Program-made: the position numbers and the translations under genes
The notes under the pieces: generated by a model
Seen by the model: only the letters and a program-made list of their open reading frames with translations
Told to the model about the DNA's origin: nothing
Databases searched by the model: none
Shown here: positions 10,173 to 18,708 of the stretch, piece by piece
Position numbering within the stretch: the stretch's first letter is position 1
How the letters are laid out: each line of letters begins with the position of its first letter
Source: Streptomyces lacrimifluminis
Lineage (GTDB): Bacteria; Actinomycetota; Actinomycetes; Streptomycetales; Streptomycetaceae
DNA: 64,000 bases
Reading direction: 5' to 3'
NCBI RefSeq assembly: GCF_014646095.1
Contig: NZ_BMMU01000009.1
Span: forward strand, 62,001-126,000

Positions 10173-12167
10173 TCAGTCCCGTTCCTCTTCCGGTGCCATG
10201 GCTACAAAGTCGCCGCCGGGCGCGGATTCGGTTCCGTCGGCGTATATGGCGGTTACCCAGTAAAAGTAGGTTGTGCCCCCCTTGACTGGAAAGTCATCGT
10301 ACGAGGAGTAGGAGGCCGGGACGGCGCCCAGCTGTTCGTACGCGCTCGCACCCGGGTTCCAGCGGTACACCCGGTACCCGGTTGCGCCGGGCACTTCGTC
10401 CCACCGCAGGTCGACCTCCTCATCGAATACCGAGGGTATTGCGTTCAGAGTTACGGGCGAGTCCTCAGGAGTGGCGACGGACGGCATCAGATCCAGCGTG
10501 GCCACGACGACCGTGTTCGCCTTGCCGGTCTGCAGGTAACCGGAGTTGTCCGAGGTGTCGACGGCGTCCACGAAATAGCAGAACCGATCGCCGTTCGGCA
10601 TGGGCACGTCTCTGTACTGAGAGGTGTTGGTGTCGAGACGCGCGTATTGGACGGCCGAGCAGACCTGGCTGCCTTGCCCGTCACTGGTGATCTTGCCCCG
10701 GTAGAGGATGTACCGCATCAGGTCCGGCGCGTCGCTGTCGTTCCAGTCCAGGATGGTGCCGTATTCCGTCGCCTTGGCGGTCAGACCCGTGATGGGTGCG
10801 GGCGGAGTCAGATCCTCGGTCTCCTTGGTGACGGTGACGGTCGCGCTGGCGACGGACTCGTCGTATGTGCCGTCGAACGCCTTCACGACGTAGTGATACG
10901 TCGCGCCTGGGGCTGTGGACCAGTCGGTGCAGGTGTACTGCCCGCGGCCGTCAGCGAGGATTTTCCAACTGGTGTCACAGCTGATCGGCTCGACGCTGGT
11001 GTCCACGGGGAGCGTCGTCGAGCGGTAGACGTGGTAGCCCCAGTAGTCGCCGGGGTCCTTGGGCACGATCCAGGTGAGGATCGTCTTGCCCGGTGGTGTC
11101 TTCAGCTCGGTCGGCGCGGCCACGAGGCGGCGTATCTCGGCTGTCTCGGCCATCCCTGAAGAGGTGCCGTTGGAGCCCATCGCCATCACCTGGTAACTCC
11201 AGTAGACCGATCGCTTCACGGTGTTGTCGGTGAAGGACGGTCCGGTGACCGTATAGGCGGACTCGTCCGAGCGCCGCACGATGTAGGTCACCGCGCCGGG
11301 GACGGGTTTCCAGGTCAGCTGGATTCCCTTGTCGGTGCCCGTGGCTGCGAGACCGGTGGGCGTGGTCAGCCGGACACTGGTGACGGCCTGGTCCGCGCCG
11401 CCCGCCGAGATGTTGCCGGCCTTGTCGACGGCGCGTACCTCGTAGGCGTAGCCCGCTCCGGTGGCCGGCGGAACATCAGTGTGCACGGTGGACTTTGTAC
11501 TGCCCACCTTCATCCAGCTGTTGCCGCTCGCGTAACGGCGGTAGACCCGATACTCCGCGAGGTCCATCTCCGTGTTCTTGGACCAGGTGAGCTTGGCCTT
11601 GCCGGTGGTCGTGTCGTATGCGACAGAGGCGCCGGTCGGGGCGAGGGGCTTGACCTTGTCGATGCTCGCGGCGGTCCGAGGCGCGTAGGCGAAGCTGACG
11701 TTGGCGGAGCCCGTCCAGTTGACGTAGTCGACGCGCAGGGTGTGCTTGCCGGAGGGGATGGTGACGTTGACGGTCTTCCGTACTGTCGACGACACGTTCT
11801 TCCATACGTCGACCTTGCGTTTGCCGTCGAGGTACACGCGTACCCCGTCCTGCGCGGCGACAGGCAGAGCGAAGGGGCCGCCCGAGCCGAAGTCCCGTGT
11901 CACGGTCCAGCGGACGCCGAAGTTGTCCTTCGCAAGGCCGGTGGCCGGGGCCTTCGTGCCCCAGTTCTCGGCGATGGTGGCGTCGCAGTCCGTCCGTTTC
12001 GGGGTGCCGGAGAAGGTGGTGTTCGCGAAGAACTGCCGCTTGTAGACGGGAGAGACACACGTCGTCGCGGCGGAGGCGGCCGGGGCTGCGCTGCTGAGCA
12101 GGGTGCCGGCGGTGGCGAGCACGAGGGCGGTGGTGGCTGCCTGCGTCGTGCGTCTGGCTGGGTTCAC
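10173..12167 (-). CDS. Secreted PA14-like/fibronectin type III protein
   Basis: 664 aa from GTG 12167, which has AAGGA 7 bases upstream; a TTG at 12194 would add nine residues but has no ribosome site. A signal peptide covers about residues 1-34 (core ALVLATAGTLLSSAAP, then ASA). Next is a PA14-like beta-sandwich (residues ~35-165: GVRVYLDGKRKVDVWKN, SGKHTLRVDY). After it come about five fibronectin-III repeats, recognisable by recurrent YRVYR, YEVRAVD, YIVRR, YHYVVKAFD and YFYWVTA strands. No catalytic domain is seen. Likely a cell-surface or carbohydrate-binding protein. The mRNA leader holds a perfect 20-bp hairpin ending one base before the Shine-Dalgarno region. Confidence 0.85.
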   Translation of the reverse strand: MNPARRTTQAATTALVLATAGTLLSSAAPAASAATTCVSPVYKRQFFANTTFSGTPKRTDCDATIAENWGTKAPATGLAKDNFGVRWTVTRDFGSGGPFALPVAAQDGVRVYLDGKRKVDVWKNVSSTVRKTVNVTIPSGKHTLRVDYVNWTGSANVSFAYAPRTAASIDKVKPLAPTGASVAYDTTTGKAKLTWSKNTEMDLAEYRVYRRYASGNSWMKVGSTKSTVHTDVPPATGAGYAYEVRAVDKAGNISAGGADQAVTSVRLTTPTGLAATGTDKGIQLTWKPVPGAVTYIVRRSDESAYTVTGPSFTDNTVKRSVYWSYQVMAMGSNGTSSGMAETAEIRRLVAAPTELKTPPGKTILTWIVPKDPGDYWGYHVYRSTTLPVDTSVEPISCDTSWKILADGRGQYTCTDWSTAPGATYHYVVKAFDGTYDESVASATVTVTKETEDLTPPAPITGLTAKATEYGTILDWNDSDAPDLMRYILYRGKITSDGQGSQVCSAVQYARLDTNTSQYRDVPMPNGDRFCYFVDAVDTSDNSGYLQTGKANTVVVATLDLMPSVATPEDSPVTLNAIPSVFDEEVDLRWDEVPGATGYRVYRWNPGASAYEQLGAVPASYSSYDDFPVKGGTTYFYWVTAIYADGTESAPGGDFVAMAPEEERD

Positions 12168-12178
12168 AGCGGTCCTTC

Positions 12179-12227
12179 GGGTCCTGATCGTCAACGGCGT
12201 GAAGTGGGCCGTTGACGATCAGGACCC
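12179..12227 (-). promoter_or_regulatory. Perfect 20-bp hairpin in the leader of the fibronectin-III gene
   Basis: Bases 12179-12198 and 12208-12227 are exact reverse complements with a 9-base loop. In the mRNA the 3' arm sits next to the AAGGA ribosome site (12172-12176). The 5' arm begins GGGTCC and could instead pair with AGGACC of the ribosome site. It could be an operator, a 5' stability element or a translation switch. Confidence 0.7.
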
Positions 12228-12543
12228 GCGACGATGGGGATTGGTTGTACGGATGATGCGATTTTGTTCGAGAGGTGGGCGAGGGGCACGTGGCGCGGGT
12301 GGGATGGGCGAGGCGATGGGGGCGGAGAAATTGAGCCATCGATGATCGGCATGCGTATGGAGGGTGCGCGAAGACCGTCTGTGCGGGCTTCCGCCACTTC
12401 TTCACGCCCACAGCGGAGTGTGATGTTGCACTCCGGATGAGTAGTTCCGCTTGACGCCTGTGGGTTCGTCCGCGTTGTCTTTTCAGACACATGGGCCGCA
12501 CTGCTGCGTCCACGTCCTAAAAGCACCCGAAGTGAGCACCCGA
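12228..12543. other. Divergent intergenic region, no gene recognised
   Basis: 316 bases between the fibronectin-III gene and the sugar-binding lipoprotein, presumably holding both promoters. The only repeat I see is a direct copy of AGCACCCGAA (12522-12531 and 12535-12544) spanning the alternative GTG and ATG starts of the next gene. Confidence 0.5.
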
Positions 12544-13698
12544 ATGTTTCGTCTGACTCGTCCGGTTCACATGAGTCGCATGGCTCGTTTGCGTCGTACC
12601 GCCACAGCCGTCGCCGCCTCCGCGGTCGCGGTCTCCCTCGCCGCGGGCTGCGGCGTACTCGACGCCAGTGAGGCAGCCAGCGAGGCGACCCCGGCCAAGG
12701 GCAACGACATCACGGTGGGGCTGCTGCTTCCGGAGACGGCGAACACCCGCTACGACAAGTTCGACTACCCGATCATCAAGAGCAAGGTCGAGTCGCTCAC
12801 CAACGGACAGGGCAAGGTCGACTACGCCAACGCCGGTGCGGACGCCGCCAAGCAGGCCAGGCAGTTGCAGCAGATGATCGACGACAAGGTCGACGTCCTG
12901 CTCCTCGACGCCGTGGACGCGCACGCCATCGCGAGCGGGGTCCAGAAGGCCAAGGACGCAGGGATTCCGGTCATCGCGTACGACAGGCTGGCCGAGGGCC
13001 CCATCGACGCGTACATCTCCTTCGACAACGAACTCGTCGGCGAGGTGCAGGGACGTTCCCTCCTGGAGGCCCTCGGCGGTGACATCAACGAGTCGGAGAA
13101 GATCGTCATGATGAACGGGTCGGTGACCGACCCGAACGCCGCGCAGTTCAAGGAGGGTGCCCTCTCCGAGCTGAACGGCAAGGTGACGATCGCGCAGTCC
13201 TTCGACACCAAGGACTGGAAGCCGGAGAACGCCGAGGCGAACATGACGAAGGCGATCGCCGCCATCGGCAAGGACAACATCGCCGGCGTCTACTCCGCCA
13301 ACGACGGCATGGCGGGCGGCATCATCGACGCCCTGGAGGCCGCGGGCGTCACCAAGCTGCCGCCGATCACCGGGCAGGACGCCGAACTGGCCGCCGTGCA
13401 GCGCATCATCGCCGGCGAGCAGTACATGAGCGTCTACAAGTCGTACCCGCAGGAGGCCCAGACGGCGGCCGAGATGGCAGTCGCCCGCGTCCAGGGCCGC
13501 GACATCCAGTTCGACGCCCTCACCCGGGACAAGGTCGACAGCCCCACGACCAAGGACGTCCCCTCCCAGCTGGTGAGCGTCGTCGCCCTGACGACGGCCA
13601 ACATCAAGAGCACGGTCATCGAGGACGGCATCTACAAGCTGGCCGACATCTGCACGCCGAAGTTCGAGGACGAGTGCGAGGCCCTCGGCCTGAAGTAG
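12544..13698 (+). CDS. Sugar-binding lipoprotein of an ABC transporter (xylose/XylF type)
   Basis: 384 aa from ATG 12544; GTG 12532 and ATG 12571 are alternatives and none has a strong ribosome site. A lipoprotein signal ends at the lipobox LAAGC (VAVSLAAGCG), so the mature protein is anchored outside the membrane. The periplasmic-binding type I fold follows: ITVGLLLPET, LLLDAVDAHAIASGVQKAK, GIPVIAYDRL, VYSANDGMAGGIIDALEAAG. The pattern matches D-xylose/sugar receptors (XylF, ChvE). No permease or ATPase gene is next to it, so it is an orphan receptor here, working with components encoded elsewhere or as a sensor. A strong terminator follows. Confidence 0.85.
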   Translation: MFRLTRPVHMSRMARLRRTATAVAASAVAVSLAAGCGVLDASEAASEATPAKGNDITVGLLLPETANTRYDKFDYPIIKSKVESLTNGQGKVDYANAGADAAKQARQLQQMIDDKVDVLLLDAVDAHAIASGVQKAKDAGIPVIAYDRLAEGPIDAYISFDNELVGEVQGRSLLEALGGDINESEKIVMMNGSVTDPNAAQFKEGALSELNGKVTIAQSFDTKDWKPENAEANMTKAIAAIGKDNIAGVYSANDGMAGGIIDALEAAGVTKLPPITGQDAELAAVQRIIAGEQYMSVYKSYPQEAQTAAEMAVARVQGRDIQFDALTRDKVDSPTTKDVPSQLVSVVALTTANIKSTVIEDGIYKLADICTPKFEDECEALGLK

Positions 13699-13721
13699 CC
13701 GCAGGCAGCCCGCAGACGAGG

Positions 13722-13761
13722 GCGCGTACCCCGGGGCACCGACCCGCCCCGGGGTACGCGC
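13722..13761. terminator. Bidirectional terminator between convergent genes
   Basis: A perfect 16-bp stem (13722-13737 with 13746-13761), loop 8. It lies 24 bases after the lipoprotein stop and 18 bases from the end of the convergent transglutaminase gene. Confidence 0.8.
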
Positions 13762-13778
13762 GTGTCGTACGGGAGATT

Positions 13779-14705
13779 TCAGGCCACCCGCGTGAACTCC
13801 ACCGTCACCTCCGGCGGCCCCCCGGCCACCCCCCGGTACACGCCCTTGTGCGGCGTCACGTCGTCGTAGTCGCGCCCCCGGCCGACCACCACGTGGGACT
13901 CGTCGGCGCGCGTCCGGTTCGTCGGGTCGTAGCCGCACCAGTCGCCCGCCCAGTACTCGACCCAGGCGTGGGACTGTCCCTCCACCGGGCGGTGCAGTTC
14001 CGCCTCCCGCTCGGGGTGGAGGTAGCCGGAGACATAGCGGGTGGGCAGGCCCAGGCCCCGCAGCAGCGCGATCGTCACATGGGCGATGTCCTGGCAGACG
14101 CCCGCGCCCTGCTCCCACGCCTCCGCCGCCGAGGTGTTCACGCCCGTCGTGCCGGGCAGGTACGACACCCGGTCCGCGACCAGCGACGACACCGCGGTCG
14201 CCGTCTCGTGCGGGTCGAGACCCACGGCCGCCTCCCGCGCCCGCGCCACCAGCTCGGGCGGCACCGTCGTCCGTCCCGTCGCCGTCGCGTACTCCAGCAG
14301 ACGGGAGTTGGCCGTCCGGTCGGCCACCTCGGCCCAGCTCGGCGCGGGTTCCAGGGGGCCCGGTGGGGCCGTCTCCACCAGGCTCTGGGCGGTGATCGTG
14401 AGGTCGGCGTGCGGGTCCATCAGGTCGAACCCGGTGACCTGCGTGCCCCAGTAGTCCCAGTACGACCAGGTCGGCGTCGTCGGGTTCACGGTCACCCGGG
14501 CGTCCAGCGTCGTCTGGCCGGGGAGCGTCAGCGGGGTCATCCGGACCTCGTTGTGCGAGGAGATCACGGCCTGCGCGTACGCGACATGGGTGATGTGCCG
14601 GATACGCAGCCGACGCGTCATCGGCGCGTTCGTCGACATGATGCTCGTCATGCTGCCCGCTTCATTACGGCCTGTCCCATGGCCGCCCGTCCCATTGCTG
14701 CTCAT
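13779..14705 (-). CDS. Transglutaminase-like cysteine peptidase
   Basis: 308 aa. The ATG at 14705 overlaps the stop of the upstream alpha-E gene (ATGA). The N-terminal bacterial transglutaminase-associated domain (about 28-110) has RIRHITHVAYAQ and NEVRMTPL. The catalytic domain has the expected triad: Cys in GAGVCQDIAHV, His in QSHAWVEYW and Asp in YDPTNRTRADESHVVV. Families with this layout act as peptidases or amide-bond enzymes in the cytoplasm. Third gene of the ATP-grasp/alpha-E/transglutaminase operon, which suggests that it trims or removes what the ATP-grasp enzyme adds. That role is inference; no substrate is known. Confidence 0.85.
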   Translation of the reverse strand: MSSNGTGGHGTGRNEAGSMTSIMSTNAPMTRRLRIRHITHVAYAQAVISSHNEVRMTPLTLPGQTTLDARVTVNPTTPTWSYWDYWGTQVTGFDLMDPHADLTITAQSLVETAPPGPLEPAPSWAEVADRTANSRLLEYATATGRTTVPPELVARAREAAVGLDPHETATAVSSLVADRVSYLPGTTGVNTSAAEAWEQGAGVCQDIAHVTIALLRGLGLPTRYVSGYLHPEREAELHRPVEGQSHAWVEYWAGDWCGYDPTNRTRADESHVVVGRGRDYDDVTPHKGVYRGVAGGPPEVTVEFTRVA

Positions 14706-15643
14706 ACTGCTCGCGATCCTTCCTGGGCCCATTCCACGGGCCCCTGGTACGGGAAGAACTTCTCCGCGACCGCCTCCGCCGAGGCCATGCAGGCGGCCTG
14801 CAAGTCCTGCAGAAGCACCGGGAGCTGGTCCTCCATGGCCTGTGAGTCCAGATACTCCAGGCGGGTGCGCAGCCGGCCGATCGGGCGCCGGGCCGGGTCC
14901 TGGCGCGGGCGGCCCAGGGCCGCGAGGCACTCCTCCGCCGTGGTCAGCGCGTGCAACGCCGAGCGGGGGAAGTCCCGGTCCAGGAGCAGGAATTCGGCCA
15001 CTCTCGGGGTGTCCCCGAAACCGCTGTAGATGCGCGCGTACGCCTCGTCCGCGCCGCTCGCGCTCAGCAGCGTCGGCCAGTCCGGGGCGTGGGCGGCGTC
15101 CAACACCCGTACCGACAGCAGCCGTACGGTCATGTCCACCCGCTCCAGGCTGCGCCCCAGGACCACGAAGCGCCAGCTGTCGTCCCGGCTCATCGTGGAG
15201 TCCGCGAGGCCGAAGAAGAGCGCGGACCTGCGCCGTACCAGCTCCAAGTAGGCGTACGGGCCCGTGCGTCGGGCCGCGAGCCGCTGGTCGGCCAGGGCGT
15301 GCCAGGTCGAGTTGAGGCACTCCCACATCTCCGAGGAGACGGCTTCCCGGGCGCTTCTGGCGTTCAACCGGGCCGCCCCGAGCGCGCCCTCGATGGCGCA
15401 CGTCGAACGGGCGTCGAAGGCGAGCTGGTCCAACACCTGTTGCATGTCCACGGGTTGGCCGCCCGCGTCGCAGCCCAGGATGGCGTACAGGGAGCGGCAG
15501 GCCGCGTCCTCGTCGCGCCAGGGGTCCTCCAGCAGACGGTGCAGATAGGCGTCCAGGATGCGGCTCGTGGCGTCGGCCCGCTCCACGTAACGGCCCGTCC
15601 ACGTCAGGGCCTCGGCTATCCGGGAGAGGATCACGTCGTTCAC
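14702..15643 (-). CDS. Alpha-E domain protein (former DUF403)
   Basis: 313 aa from GTG 15643, which overlaps the ATP-grasp stop by 4 bases. It is an all-helical protein beginning LSRIAEALTWTGRYVERAD, the typical opening of alpha-E proteins, with SLYAILGCD, WECLNSTWHAL and FVVLGRSLERVDMTVRLL further on. No enzyme motif is known for the family. It nearly always accompanies a circularly permuted ATP-grasp protein and a transglutaminase-like protein, as here, and may be a scaffold. Translation is coupled on both sides. Confidence 0.9.
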   Translation of the reverse strand: MNDVILSRIAEALTWTGRYVERADATSRILDAYLHRLLEDPWRDEDAACRSLYAILGCDAGGQPVDMQQVLDQLAFDARSTCAIEGALGAARLNARSAREAVSSEMWECLNSTWHALADQRLAARRTGPYAYLELVRRRSALFFGLADSTMSRDDSWRFVVLGRSLERVDMTVRLLSVRVLDAAHAPDWPTLLSASGADEAYARIYSGFGDTPRVAEFLLLDRDFPRSALHALTTAEECLAALGRPRQDPARRPIGRLRTRLEYLDSQAMEDQLPVLLQDLQAACMASAEAVAEKFFPYQGPVEWAQEGSRAV

Positions 15644-17184
15644 TGCTGCGCCCCTTCCTGTACGAGGGTGAGGTTGCCGTCGGGTCCGTGCTGGCGCGGG
15701 GCGACCTCGGGCGGTGCGCCGGCCGGTGGTACGGGGCTCGGGGTCTCGGCGGGTCCCTCGGCGAGCACCCAGGTGTCCTTGGAGCCGCCGCCCTGGCTGG
15801 AGTTGACGATGAGGTTGCCCTCCTGGAGCGCGACACGGGTCAGCCCGCCCGGCAGGACCCAGACCTCGTTGCCGTCGTTGACGGCGAACGGCCGCAGGTC
15901 GATGTGGCGCGGCGCCATCCGCTCGCCGGCCAGGGTGGGGGAGGTGGAGAGCGCGACGGGGCGCTGGGCGATCCAGCCCCGGGGATCGGCGGCCACCGCC
16001 TCCCGGCACCGCTCCAGGGTCTCCCGGTCGGCCTTCGGACCGATGACGATTCCTTGCCCGCCCGCGCCGTCGACGGGCTTGATGACCAGCTGGTCGATCT
16101 GGTCGAGCACGGCGTCCAACTGCCCGGGCTCATCCGGTCGGAACGACTCCACGTTCGGAAGAATCGGTTCCTCGGAGAGGTAGTACTGGATCAGATCGGG
16201 TACGTACGTGTAGAGCAGCTTGTCATCGGCGATGCCGTTGCCGACCGCGTTGGCGAGGGTGACGGTGCCCGACTGGGCGGCGCTCAGGATGCCCGGGCAG
16301 CCGATCACCGAGTCGGACCGGAAATGGAGCGGGTCGAGGAAGTCGTCGTCCAGCCGTCGGTATACGACATGGACGGGCACCTCACCGCGCGTGGTCCGCA
16401 TCCACACCCGGTTCTTACGGCACACCAGATCGTGCCCCTCGACCAGTTGCACGCCCATCAGCCGGGCCAGCAGGGCGTGTTCGAAGTAGGCGGCGTTGCT
16501 CGGACCGGGGGTCAGGACCACGACCCGCGGATCGACGACCCCGGCGGGCGCGGCGGCGCGCAGCGCGGCCAGCAGGCGTTGCGCGTAGCCGTCGACGGGG
16601 ACGACGTGCTGCTCGGCGAAGAGGGACGGGAAGACGCGGGTCATCGCCCGCCGGTTCTCGATGACGTAGGACACCCCGGACGGCACCCGGACGTTGTCCT
16701 CCAGCACCCGGAAGTCCCCGGCCTCGTCGCGGACGAGGTCGATGCCGGCGACATGGATGCGTACTCCGCCGGGTGGCTCGATGCCCTGGGCGGCCCGGTG
16801 GAAGTGCGGCGAGCTGAGCAGCAGCCGCCACGGCACGACGCCGTCCTCGAAGGCCCGGCAGGGCCCGTAGGCGTCCGCGAGGTAGGCCTCCAGGGCCCGC
16901 ACCCGCTGGGCGACCCCGCGCTGGATGAGATCCCACTCCAGCGCGTCCAGGATCCTCGGCACGAGGTCCAGCGGCCAGGGCCGCTCCTCGCCAGCGAAGG
17001 CGTAGGTCACCCCGCGGTCGGTGAACGCCCTGGCCATCTGGTCGGCCCTGAAGCGCAGCTCGGTCGGCTCGATGGGCTGGAGTGCCGCCAGTACCGGCTC
17101 ATAGGCGGTCCTGACCTCACCCGGCCGCACAAACATCTCGTCCCACGCGTCGGCCAACGCGTATGCGTCAAATATGTCCGCCAT
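15640..17184 (-). CDS. Circularly permuted ATP-grasp protein (former DUF404/DUF407)
   Basis: 514 aa, first gene of the three-gene operon. ATP-grasp hallmarks in the permuted order: FRVLEDNVRVPSGVSYVIEN and VVVLTPGPSNAAYFEHALLA in the middle, then VIKPVDGAGGQGIVIGP (phosphate-binding loop), RHIDLRPFAV and NLIVNSSQGGGSKDTWV. Family members are predicted ATP-dependent peptide or amide ligases. The C-terminal ~45 residues are Pro/Ala-rich and probably disordered. Its 3' end overlaps the alpha-E start. The substrate is unknown; comparative genomics places such operons among predicted peptide-tagging or small-peptide synthesis systems. Confidence 0.88.
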   Translation of the reverse strand: MADIFDAYALADAWDEMFVRPGEVRTAYEPVLAALQPIEPTELRFRADQMARAFTDRGVTYAFAGEERPWPLDLVPRILDALEWDLIQRGVAQRVRALEAYLADAYGPCRAFEDGVVPWRLLLSSPHFHRAAQGIEPPGGVRIHVAGIDLVRDEAGDFRVLEDNVRVPSGVSYVIENRRAMTRVFPSLFAEQHVVPVDGYAQRLLAALRAAAPAGVVDPRVVVLTPGPSNAAYFEHALLARLMGVQLVEGHDLVCRKNRVWMRTTRGEVPVHVVYRRLDDDFLDPLHFRSDSVIGCPGILSAAQSGTVTLANAVGNGIADDKLLYTYVPDLIQYYLSEEPILPNVESFRPDEPGQLDAVLDQIDQLVIKPVDGAGGQGIVIGPKADRETLERCREAVAADPRGWIAQRPVALSTSPTLAGERMAPRHIDLRPFAVNDGNEVWVLPGGLTRVALQEGNLIVNSSQGGGSKDTWVLAEGPAETPSPVPPAGAPPEVAPRQHGPDGNLTLVQEGAQQ

Positions 17185-17589
17185 GGCCTGACGGTAGGGG
17201 CGGGACGTAACGGGACGATCTCCGAGTGGTTTCCGGGAGCTTGCGCGAAAGTCGTGGCACGCGCTTTCACTCCGGTTGACTCGCGCTGCGCGGGGCAGGC
17301 CGATGGCCCCGGCCGGACGGTGGACATCCTGCCGGGGCCGCTTCGGGCGTTCCCCCGTTCGCGCCTCGCGGCGCCCCCGTTACGCCCTTGGGAAGCGCCT
17401 TCCACTCTGCCCTCAGGAGCACCGCGCCACCACCGTCAGCTTGTTGCAGGGCCACCGGCGGAGGAGGGGCGAAAGTCGGACATAGTAAGGGGATTGGGGG
17501 TGCGCGACGGCCCCGGCCATGTTGCGGACCACGTCCGGGCCGCGCATAGTGGCGCTGCAAAGTGCTGGAACCAGTAGTGGGATGGGGCG
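17185..17589. other. Divergent intergenic region, no gene recognised
   Basis: 405 bases between the ATP-grasp operon and the first LuxR gene. I see no convincing coding frame, RNA or repeat. It must contain the promoters of both units. Confidence 0.45.
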
Positions 17590-18708
17590 ATGGCCGGGCA
17601 CGGGACGGACGAGCATCCACACGGTGCTGACCGACTGTGCGGGGCCGGGGATCGCGTGTATTCCCGGGCCGTACGGCGGGGCCGTGTGCCGCGCCGCGAC
17701 GCCGAGCCGGTGCCGTGCCTCCTCGAACTCGCCCTGCTGCACCCCGACCCCGACGACATGGCCTGGCTGGTGCCGACCTCCCCGCAGGAGGTCATGACCC
17801 GGCTGCTGCGCGGCGTCTACGACGAGGTCAGCGCGAGCCAGGGCCGGGTGGGCTCGGCGGTCGCGGCTTTCGAGCGGTACACCACCCTCGGCGAGGAGAG
17901 CCCGTACGCCGGGTCCGGTGCTGGCGCCGGTGCTGGTACCGGCGGTGGCACCGGCCTCGGTGAGGGCACCGCCCTGCGTGTCCTGGACGGTCTCGCACGG
18001 ATCCAGACCGCGATGGACGAGGCGACACAGGCGTGCACGACCGAGGTGCTCACCGTCCAGCCCGGTGGCATCCGTCGCGAGTACGAACTCTCCGAGGGTC
18101 TGCACCGGGCGCTCGAACTGCGCGGACGCGGCGTGCGGATGCGCGGCCTGTACAACCATGTGGCCCGGCACGGGCAGGGGCTGCTCAACTACCTCGAACT
18201 GGTGGGTGGAGCCGCCGAGGCGCGCACCCTCGACGAGGTGGTCGAGCGGCTGATCCTCTTCGACCGCACGGTGGCATTCATTCCGGCGAACGCGGAGCGG
18301 ACGGTCGCGCTGGAGATCCGCCAGCCGGCCCTCGTGGAGTACCTCGTCACGGTCTTCGACCGCCTGTGGCGCCTGGCCGTCCCGCTGACGGCCCCGCTCC
18401 CCGACACGGGCATCGAGGGCATCTCGCACCGGGAGCGGTCGATCGCCGCGCTGCTCGCGGAGGGCCACCAGGACGCCGTCATCGCGGAACGCCTGGGCAT
18501 CAGCGTCCGTACCTGCCGGGCACACATCGCGCGGCTCTCGGAGACGCTGGGGGCGGCGAGCCGGACGCAGCTGGGCGTGCGGATCGCCCAGGCGGGACTG
18601 GACGGCCCGCCGGCAGTCGCCGCCCCGGCCGGCCGCGCGCCGCTCAGCCTTCCGGCGCCGGCGGCCCCGACTCGGGCTCGGCCTCCAGAATCCCCGACTG
18701 CCCGATGA
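17590..18708 (+). CDS. LuxR-type regulator, paralogue A
   Basis: 372 aa from ATG 17590 (weak GGGG ribosome site). Same layout as the two paralogues 1-3 kb away. The N-terminal segment has PHGADRLCGAGDRVYSRAV and CLLELALLHPDPDDMAWL. The middle is a TrmB/phospholipase-D-like sensor segment (TEVLTVQPGG, RGVRMRGLYNHVARH, VVERLILFDRTVAFIPAN). The C-terminal LuxR HTH (about 275-340) has ISHRERSIAALLAEGHQDAV and LGISVRTCRAHIARLSETLG. A Gly/Ala/Thr repeat (GAGAGAGTGGGTGLGEG) interrupts it near residues 112-128. The last 65 bases overlap the 3' end of the convergent paralogue B. Probably senses an unknown small ligand. Confidence 0.85.
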   Translation: MAGHGTDEHPHGADRLCGAGDRVYSRAVRRGRVPRRDAEPVPCLLELALLHPDPDDMAWLVPTSPQEVMTRLLRGVYDEVSASQGRVGSAVAAFERYTTLGEESPYAGSGAGAGAGTGGGTGLGEGTALRVLDGLARIQTAMDEATQACTTEVLTVQPGGIRREYELSEGLHRALELRGRGVRMRGLYNHVARHGQGLLNYLELVGGAAEARTLDEVVERLILFDRTVAFIPANAERTVALEIRQPALVEYLVTVFDRLWRLAVPLTAPLPDTGIEGISHRERSIAALLAEGHQDAVIAERLGISVRTCRAHIARLSETLGAASRTQLGVRIAQAGLDGPPAVAAPAGRAPLSLPAPAAPTRARPPESPTAR

